In this document: in pieces, positions 7,516 through 11,905 of the stretch
Position numbering within the stretch: the stretch's first letter is position 1
How the letters are laid out: the number at the start of each line of letters is the position of its first letter
DNA from: Bacilli bacterium
Lineage (GTDB): Bacteria; Bacillota_I; Bacilli_A; RF39; UBA660
Direction: 5' to 3'
Length of the DNA stretch: 11,905 nucleotides
Assembly (NCBI GenBank): GCA_028703035.1
Contig: JAQVNR010000044.1
Span: forward strand, 1 to 11,905
The notes under the pieces: model-generated
Databases searched by the model: none
What the model saw: only the letters and a program-made list of their open reading frames with translations
Told to the model about the DNA's origin: nothing
Position numbers and translations under genes: made by a program

Positions 7516-9231
7516 TTAAATTGCCTTAAACGGATCAGTAGCACTACCCTCACCACTCACCTGAGTCACAGAGCTTATTGAAATTGCTGGTCGCACCATG
7601 CTGGAGCTGAGGTTAACGTCGGTTTGGTACAGATGCCCACCCGAGTGCACGAACCACTCGCCCGCTTCGCCACTTGAGCCCACGTGGCTAGGCGAAAGGG
7701 ACCACCAATTCTGGCCTGTATATAAATAATTGGTATCATTAGCATTATTATAAAGTAACCCTGCCATAGCTGCCTCATCGGCCGTTAATAAGCCGACTGG
7801 ATATGTTAATTTACCATTACCTTTTTCTGTATCATCGCTGGTGGTGAAGCAATCGTTTTGTTGCCCACACTTTAATGTTGGGGTCTTAGTTGTTGTAGAT
7901 AGGCGATAATTAGGTGCATAATATGTAAAATTTGTCCCAAAACCTTCTCCAGTAGGGTCTCCGCCTACCTCACTTCGAAGCTGACGGTCATTACAAAATA
8001 GATTATTTACTACTTGAGATTCAAATGGTTTTCCTGATATATTGATGCTATACCAAGTATCTAGTACTCCTTTAATTGTACTTGATGTCTCATTAAAAGT
8101 TGCAGCTGCAGGAATTAAGCCGTCTCTCTGAGTTGAAGCAACTCCGTCGGCTCCACCATACATATACCCAACATATTTAGCATCATCATCTCTTGAATTA
8201 AATACTGATTTAATTATTTGGGTATTAGCACCTGTATCATTTACGGTATTAATACCTGTACCATCTAAGGTACCGCTATCATTAAACTGAGCCTCGGTGC
8301 CATTATAGACTAGTCTTATAGAGCCATCACCATTGATTCTAACGATCTTCCACTGGAAGCTTCCCCAGATTAAATTATTATTGAGTTCAGTTTTAAGACC
8401 TCGATAGTAATATGAGGTATCATAATTATCCTCGGCTGCGTACAGTCCACTTATTCCATTGATTTTGTTAAAGTCTGGGGTGTCTTTAGCTTTAATTGCA
8501 CTTACTCCTCCACCTTGAGCTAAAATCTCATTTACTAAAAAGTTATCAGGATTAGGTTCAGGTTCTGGTTCTTCTGGCTCAAATACATATGTATTTGAAA
8601 TCTCAAAGCGATAATTATTTGCTAGTTCTAAATCAGTAAATTTAAAGCCCATATCTTTAGAAAATATATAACTTAAATTAATGCCATAATCTTCTTCTTC
8701 CTCATTAACAACTGGCATACTTATTGATACAGCACACACTTTTTCTCCACATTTATTTTTAACTAAACCATTTGTATCTGATAAAACCGGAGTTTCTCTT
8801 ACTGTCTTTTTATCACCGCGAACATAACCGATAACTGTTATTAAGTTATCTTTAGAAAAACCATAAGAATACTGAAGTAAATAACCAACATTATCTTTTG
8901 TTTTAGAAGGATTATATATAAGTTTCAAACAATATCCTATGGCTTCTTTAGTAATCGATGAAGAAGATGGTAATATCGACAACACAGAATCATTATCAGC
9001 CCCACCATCAGCACATGATGCAATCTCTATCAGTCCCAAATCAAGAAAATCACTTTCAATTTCTCTAGCAATTAGTACTTGATTCATTAATAAATTAGAT
9101 GAAATTTTATTTCTTTCATCTTCATTTCGAACAGTTATAAAAATGGAAAGAAGCAAAATAAGAACTATTGATACTAAAGTAACACTAACAATAATTTCTA
9201 CAATTGTAATTCCTTTAGTATTTTTAATCAT
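7516..9231 (-). CDS. Giant prepilin-like surface protein, variable head (copy B)
   Basis: A 571-residue paralogue of copy A with the same MIKNTKG^ITIVE prepilin processing site and hydrophobic helix; residues 1-216 are identical except Ile30. A Glu/Pro-rich linker (E218-N230), absent from copy A, joins the pilin stalk to the head. The head keeps the landmarks of copy A (LYAAEDNY, YYYRG, WKIVRINGDGSIRL, LFCNDRQLRSEVGGDPTG, GLLTADEAAMAG, VRPAISI) with many substitutions and small indels between them. Cysteine pairs in the head (LFC..., LKCGQQNDCF) are conserved in both. The ATG overlaps the ftsW TGA (ATGA), so translation is probably coupled to ftsW, using the AAAGGCAGG within the ftsW end as ribosome binding site. 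Likely exported and assembled on a type IV-like pilus; no assembly genes are in the window. Ligand and function are unknown. Confidence 0.9.
   Translation of the reverse strand: MIKNTKGITIVEIIVSVTLVSIVLILLLSIFITVRNEDERNKISSNLLMNQVLIAREIESDFLDLGLIEIASCADGGADNDSVLSILPSSSSITKEAIGYCLKLIYNPSKTKDNVGYLLQYSYGFSKDNLITVIGYVRGDKKTVRETPVLSDTNGLVKNKCGEKVCAVSISMPVVNEEEEDYGINLSYIFSKDMGFKFTDLELANNYRFEISNTYVFEPEEPEPEPNPDNFLVNEILAQGGGVSAIKAKDTPDFNKINGISGLYAAEDNYDTSYYYRGLKTELNNNLIWGSFQWKIVRINGDGSIRLVYNGTEAQFNDSGTLDGTGINTVNDTGANTQIIKSVFNSRDDDAKYVGYMYGGADGVASTQRDGLIPAAATFNETSSTIKGVLDTWYSINISGKPFESQVVNNLFCNDRQLRSEVGGDPTGEGFGTNFTYYAPNYRLSTTTKTPTLKCGQQNDCFTTSDDTEKGNGKLTYPVGLLTADEAAMAGLLYNNANDTNYLYTGQNWWSLSPSHVGSSGEAGEWFVHSGGHLYQTDVNLSSSMVRPAISISSVTQVSGEGSATDPFKAI
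7591..7719 (-). other. Hypervariable segment of copy B (VR-like)
   Basis: Codons 505-547 of copy B, 129 bases, correspond exactly to 5740-5868 of copy A. By hand count it is 78/129 G/C (60%) with about 19% coding-strand A, and uses G/C-ending codons (GTG, GGC, AGC, CTG) that are rare elsewhere. The changes relative to copy A are overwhelmingly amino-acid changing; only about five codons differ synonymously. Confidence 0.6.
8542..8580 (-). repeat. Glu/Pro-rich linker repeat in copy B
   Basis: Thirteen codons (E218-N230) built from GAA/GAG and CCA/CCT encode EPEEPEPEP followed by NPDN. They lie exactly at the junction between the near-identical pilin part and the diverged head. Copy A has only a short YGKFLRD there. 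Such repeats expand and contract by slippage and act as stiff spacers in surface proteins. Confidence 0.7.
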
Positions 9232-9264
9232 TTTAAAACCTGCCTTTCTTTTTGATTATAACTT
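8583..9264 (-). repeat. Long repeat, copy B (pilin N-terminus plus ftsW end)
   Basis: This is the partner of 6678-7359. The coding part (8583-9231) has one mismatch in 649 bases, while the adjoining 33 bases within ftsW have two. The perfect match includes all synonymous positions, so the two coding parts have been homogenised or duplicated recently. Confidence 0.95.
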
Positions 9265-10370
9265 TCAATCTGAACTCTTTGAGTTAAAAATAACATAAAA
9301 ATAATATTAACATAAAACGAGCCTCCATAACTTAAAAATGGAACTGGTACTCCAGTTAAGGGAATAAGAGCAAGAACTCCTAAAAAATTAATAAGTAAAT
9401 GGAGAAGAATAAAAGCAAATGTCCCATAAGCAATAATTGACCCCCTCAAATTTGGCGCAGATCTAGCAATTTTTAATATTCTAAATAAAAGAAATATAAA
9501 TGAAACAATAATTAAAATTCCCACTAATGCCCCCAGTTCTTCAATAACTACTGGAAATATAAAATCAGTATAAGCCTCTGGTAAATATAAATATTTTTGA
9601 GTAGAATTACCTAGGCCAACTCCGGTAAGTCCTCCATTACTTATTGCAATAAAACCATTACAAACTTGATATCCAGTTTTGTCCGTATATCTTGTACAAG
9701 GCTCTCGATAAGTAAGACGGCTATTCTGTTCTTCATTTAAATTGCCACCTAATACTAAAAACGCTGATGCTAAAATTACAGTAATAACTCCAAAACCTTT
9801 TAACTTCTTAACACTTTTATCTTTAAAAGGCAGAGCCATAAATATTAAAAATGCAATTCCGCCAATAATAGCAGCCGTTCCTAAATCAGGTTGCAAAATT
9901 GTTAGACCAACAATAATAAGTGGAAATATAAAAGGAATAATAATCTTATTTAACGAATAATCTTTTTTACGATGAACCTCACCTAAACTAACTGCTAAAA
10001 AAATAATAACAATCGATTTTGCAAACTCACTTGGTTGAAATGAAAAAAAACCTAAATCATACCAGCTTAAAACATTATTAGTTAAAGTCCCATAAGCAAA
10101 TAAACCCGCAAGAGCAAGCGTTATTCCAATAATACCTACTGGTCCCCAAAACTTATATTTACTAGTCGGATAGTTTAAAACAAATAAACCTAAAATCCAG
10201 CTAGCAATAATTATATATAAATGTTTCATAAAATAATATTTTTCTGATACACCATTATATAGTACTGCTGTAATACTTGATGCACTAAAAATCATTATTA
10301 AACCAAATAATGTAAATGCAATCATTAAGAAAAATAATACCTTATCCATTTTTTTAAATTTAGCTTTCAT
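9228..10370 (-). CDS. ftsW: FtsW/RodA/SpoVE-family peptidoglycan glycosyltransferase
   Basis: A 380-residue polytopic membrane protein of the SEDS family, which polymerises lipid II into glycan strands together with a class B penicillin-binding protein. Landmarks: a QPSEFAK motif near 112-118, QPDLGTA at about 160-166, a GGLTGVGLG loop at 247-254, LPEAYTDFIFPVVIEELG with the essential-type Asp at 269, and a C-terminal LIPLTGVPVPFLSYGGS signature. The long LPEAYTDF form and the C-terminal signature favour FtsW over RodA, but SpoVE or RodA cannot be excluded. An extra loop before the conserved GYQ motif holds Cys225 and Cys237, which could pair outside the cell. The ATG at 10370 has an AAGG ribosome binding site six bases away. 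The stop codon overlaps the start of pilin copy B. No murG or mur genes are adjacent. Confidence 0.93.
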   Translation of the reverse strand: MKAKFKKMDKVLFFLMIAFTLFGLIMIFSASSITAVLYNGVSEKYYFMKHLYIIIASWILGLFVLNYPTSKYKFWGPVGIIGITLALAGLFAYGTLTNNVLSWYDLGFFSFQPSEFAKSIVIIFLAVSLGEVHRKKDYSLNKIIIPFIFPLIIVGLTILQPDLGTAAIIGGIAFLIFMALPFKDKSVKKLKGFGVITVILASAFLVLGGNLNEEQNSRLTYREPCTRYTDKTGYQVCNGFIAISNGGLTGVGLGNSTQKYLYLPEAYTDFIFPVVIEELGALVGILIIVSFIFLLFRILKIARSAPNLRGSIIAYGTFAFILLHLLINFLGVLALIPLTGVPVPFLSYGGSFYVNIIFMLFLTQRVQIESYNQKERQVLK

Positions 10371-10433
10371 ACATAGCCTTCCCTAATATAATTTTATCAT
10401 ATTTAAAACATTATTTAAATATATCTTTATTTC

Positions 10434-10462
10434 TTTACACACTAACTTAATTTATGTATAAT
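10434..10462 (+). promoter_or_regulatory. Sigma-A-type promoter of the small membrane protein gene
   Basis: TTTACA (10434-10439), a 17-base spacer and TATAAT (10457-10462) form a near-consensus promoter. Transcription would start near 10469, leaving a very short leader that holds the ribosome binding site. It lies in the intergenic region that diverges from ftsW. Confidence 0.8.
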
Positions 10463-10474
10463 TAAAACATAAAT

Positions 10475-10484
10475 AAGGAGGTGA
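10475..10484 (+). promoter_or_regulatory. Full-length Shine-Dalgarno that decides the start codon
   Basis: AAGGAGGTGA is complementary to the whole anti-Shine-Dalgarno end of 16S rRNA. The only GTG in frame (10481) is part of this site and cannot easily be the start. The ATA at 10490 lies eight bases after AGGAGG, the ideal distance. Confidence 0.65.
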
Positions 10485-10489
10485 TTAAA

Positions 10490-10828
10490 ATAAATTTATT
10501 CAGTAAAGACAAAGAATTAATACTTAAAATCACCAACGGAATCTTAATAATTTGGCTATTAGGAGCCCTCATATTTACAGGAAACAGCATTGTCAACTTA
10601 GCAGTTCAAAAACCAGATTATTCTTATCAAGAATATGAAACAATCTACTGTTCTAATAAATATCAAGAAGAAAATGAAAATTATTGTAAGAATATGTACG
10701 ACAATTATCTTTTAAGCGAAAAAGACAATATATATTATGAAAAAAGAATTCTTTATACTTCAATAATTAATATTGTTGTTGTCGGTAGTGCAATTTTATT
10801 TTTAAACAAATCAAAAGCAAAAAAATAG
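10490..10828 (+). CDS. Small two-helix membrane protein with extracytoplasmic Cys pair
   Basis: An unrecognised protein of 112 residues from the ATA start at 10490 (115 if the GTG at 10481 is used). A first membrane helix (GILIIWLLGALIFTGN region) and a C-terminal helix (SIINIVVVGSAILFL) flank a polar loop of about 55 residues rich in Tyr, Glu and Asn. The loop has two cysteines in CSNKYQEENENYC. With the short Lys-rich tail inside, the loop is predicted outside the membrane, where the cysteines may pair. I prefer ATA because the ribosome binding site overlaps the GTG and is ideally spaced for ATA. The resulting N-terminus MNLFSKDKEL also looks natural. There is no in-frame ATG before the middle of the protein. 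The gene is a single unit with its own promoter and a shared terminator with the convergent small gene. Function is unknown. Confidence 0.75.
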   Translation: MNLFSKDKELILKITNGILIIWLLGALIFTGNSIVNLAVQKPDYSYQEYETIYCSNKYQEENENYCKNMYDNYLLSEKDNIYYEKRILYTSIINIVVVGSAILFLNKSKAKK

Positions 10829-10842
10829 AATACTATTTTTTT
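10819..10842. terminator. Bidirectional terminator between converging genes
   Basis: A perfect 10-base inverted repeat, AAAAAAATAG / CTATTTTTTT, with a four-base loop AATA contains the stop codons of both converging genes (10826-10828 and 10833-10835). A-tracts and T-tracts flank it in both orientations. The stem has only one G-C pair, so it is weak, but the position is typical of a shared terminator. Confidence 0.55.
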
Positions 10843-10976
10843 TCTTTTGTATAATTAGTAATCCTTTTCTTTAATTTATTACTTCTTTTATATTTTAATA
10901 AATAATAAGTAAAACTTACTAAAGAGAAAATAATAACTATATATAAAATTAATAATAATTTAAGCTTAGTATCCAT
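10833..10976 (-). CDS. 47-residue single-helix membrane protein after ParA-like gene
   Basis: A small gene too short for usual length cut-offs. It encodes MDTKLKLLLILYIVIIFSLV followed by SFTYYLL and then a strongly basic tail (about 12 Lys/Arg residues in the last 20). It is therefore one membrane helix with a cytoplasmic, nucleic-acid- or lipid-attracting tail. Its ATG lies inside the end of the ATPase gene (11-base overlap) and has an AGAGG ribosome binding site six bases upstream, so translation is probably coupled. The conserved layout of ribosome binding site, overlap and shared terminator argues that it is real. It could be a membrane anchor for the ATPase or a small component of a pilus machine; I do not recognise a family. 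Confidence 0.65.
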   Translation of the reverse strand: MDTKLKLLLILYIVIIFSLVSFTYYLLKYKRSNKLKKRITNYTKEKK

Positions 10977-11709
10977 TTTTATCCTCTTTTATTAGCGATT
11001 TAGCAATTAAATTAAATATTTTATAATCATACCACTTCTGACTACTAATAGTTAATATCTCACCTTTAATTATTAAATTATCAATATCTTCATAATTAAA
11101 TTTATTACTAATTATATAATCAATATTACTTTGTAAAATATTTTTAATATCATATAAAATAAAATACTCACGATTAAAATGAATACTATAATTTAAAATA
11201 ATATCGATATTATCTGTAAACTTTCTAATAGCTTTTAAGTTATTAGTAGAATTTTTTAAATCAAGAACATCATTTGTGATTAAGTAAAATATATGATTCA
11301 TTCTCTTTAATAATAAATCATTAAATTTATTATAAACATGATTAGTATCAAACAAAATCACATCATATAATAAATTACTTTCAACGATAAGCGCATCAAG
11401 AGAATCAAATGTAATCTCACTTGCTTCTTTAATTGTTTTAGGTGCGGAAATAAAATCTATATACTGATTATATTTAACTGTATACTCTCTAAAATCAGGA
11501 TTTGCATCACTCTTAAACTCTTTATGAAAATGATAAAGAGTTTTTTTGACATCTTTATTAAGTGAAGTAGCTACTCCGCCATTATAAAGATCAGCATCAA
11601 CGATTAAAACTTTCTTTTTCATATTTGAAAGAACTCCAGCTAAACATAAAATAAATGTTGTCTTACCAACTCCACCTTTTCCAGAAAAAACACATGCTAC
11701 TTTACTCAT
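10966..11709 (-). CDS. MinD/ParA-type P-loop ATPase
   Basis: A 247-residue deviant Walker A ATPase. The N-terminus has SGKGGVGKTT (residues 9-18) with the signature Lys11 and catalytic-type Lys15. Switch/Walker A' VLIVDAD lies at 34-40 and Walker B VILFDTN around 117-123. The usual MinD membrane-targeting amphipathic helix is not obvious at the C-terminus, and no ParB or MinC/MinE partner is nearby, so it is neither a clear chromosome ParA nor a canonical MinD. CpaE/TadZ-like ATPases that place pili at poles, or FlhG/BcsQ-like positioning ATPases, are alternatives. The association with a small basic membrane protein and the closeness of two pilin genes make a positioning role attractive but unproven. 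The start at 11709 has an AGAGG ribosome binding site seven bases away and a good promoter at 11742-11770. Confidence 0.88.
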   Translation of the reverse strand: MSKVACVFSGKGGVGKTTFILCLAGVLSNMKKKVLIVDADLYNGGVATSLNKDVKKTLYHFHKEFKSDANPDFREYTVKYNQYIDFISAPKTIKEASEITFDSLDALIVESNLLYDVILFDTNHVYNKFNDLLLKRMNHIFYLITNDVLDLKNSTNNLKAIRKFTDNIDIILNYSIHFNREYFILYDIKNILQSNIDYIISNKFNYEDIDNLIIKGEILTISSQKWYDYKIFNLIAKSLIKEDKNGY

Positions 11710-11741
11710 TATATGCCTCTATTCTTTTCTCTACCATAAAT

Positions 11742-11770
11742 ATAATATCATTTTTATTCCTCTTATTCAA
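11742..11770 (-). promoter_or_regulatory. Promoter of the ParA/MinD-like operon
   Basis: On the minus strand TTGAAT (11765-11770), a 17-base spacer and TATTAT (11742-11747) preceded by TGA (extended -10) make a strong sigma-A-type promoter. The leader before the ATG is about 25 bases. Confidence 0.75.
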
Positions 11771-11845
11771 GAAAAAAAAGTTACAATTCACAGCCAAACT
11801 ATATAAAAAGCATAAATAGTAAATTTAAAAACTTAAAATAATAAG

Positions 11846-11877
11846 AAAAAAAAGCTTACTTTACAGTAAAATTTAGC
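11846..11877 (-). terminator. Possible terminator of a gene to the right
   Basis: On the minus strand an imperfect stem (GCT...AGC ends with a TTT/AAA inner pair and two mismatches, 11854-11877) is followed by eight T. Slightly further right, GACCTGCTTGG followed by seven T could be the 3' arm of a second, stronger terminator whose other arm lies beyond 11905. No gene is visible in 11771-11905. Confidence 0.25.
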
Positions 11878-11905
11878 AAAAAAACCAAGCAGGTCAAAGA
11901 CTATT

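Noticed and set aside
7575..7778. Minus-strand open frame of 67 codons inside pilin copy B
   Set aside because: It is a shifted frame of the GC-rich variable segment; absence of stops is explained by that composition and there is no ribosome binding site.
9742..9960. Plus-strand open frame of 72 codons opposite ftsW
   Set aside because: It is antisense to conserved membrane segments of the SEDS protein and shows no start signals.
1..11905. A DGR reverse transcriptase, template repeat or accessory gene in this window
   Set aside because: No protein here has reverse transcriptase motifs, and none of the intergenic stretches resembles the variable segments. The DGR idea therefore depends on genes elsewhere.
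1..11905. Mycoplasma-type genetic code with TGA as tryptophan
   Set aside because: Tryptophan is encoded by TGG, and TGA ends mutS, ylbL and ftsW at expected positions, two of them in ATGA overlaps with the next gene.

Overview
This is an AT-rich window (roughly 28-30% GC by eye) that reads like a chromosomal segment of a low-GC Bacillota-type bacterium. Strong AGGAGG-type ribosome binding sites, sigma-A style -35/-10 boxes and a ylbJ/ylbL pair all point that way. TGA is used as a genuine stop in mutS, ylbL and ftsW, the latter two inside ATGA overlaps, so the standard code applies and not the Mycoplasma code. The size and style of the surface proteins resemble uncultured gut Bacilli (RF39-like lineages); that lineage assignment is inference.

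Left part (1-5678): mutS lies on the minus strand. To its right is a minus-strand operon of a YlbL/SepM-like PDZ-Lon membrane protease and an unknown soluble protein, joined by an ATGA overlap and ended by a clear hairpin terminator. ylbJ, a multi-pass membrane protein, diverges from this operon across a very short promoter region.

Middle part (5665-9231): two tandem minus-strand genes encode very large proteins with a class III (type IV) prepilin N-terminus and a long C-terminal head. The first 216 codons of the two copies are almost identical in DNA (one difference in 649 bp). The heads have diverged strongly, most of all in an ungapped 43-codon segment near the C-terminus that is 53-60% GC and flanked by conserved W.LSPS and VRPAISI frames. 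This looks like a paired, diversifying pilus-tip or surface adhesin. The variable segment resembles the variable regions that diversity-generating retroelements (DGRs) write into C-type-lectin folds, but no reverse transcriptase or template repeat is present in the window. Relics of the ends of ylbJ and ftsW between the two copies show that they arose by tandem duplication.

Right part (9228-11905): an FtsW/RodA-family glycosyltransferase overlaps the upstream pilin gene by ATGA. Beyond it lie a small two-helix membrane protein whose best start codon is ATA, a converging 47-residue single-helix protein, and an orphan MinD/ParA-type ATPase with its own good promoter. No RNA gene, IS element or CRISPR array was seen. 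No gene-free stretch exceeds 300 bases.

Read together, the window joins DNA repair (mutS), envelope proteolysis (YlbL), septal or elongation wall synthesis (FtsW), and a variable surface pilin pair. The ParA-like ATPase and its small membrane partner could belong to polar or septal positioning, but nothing in the sequence proves that they act on the pilins.
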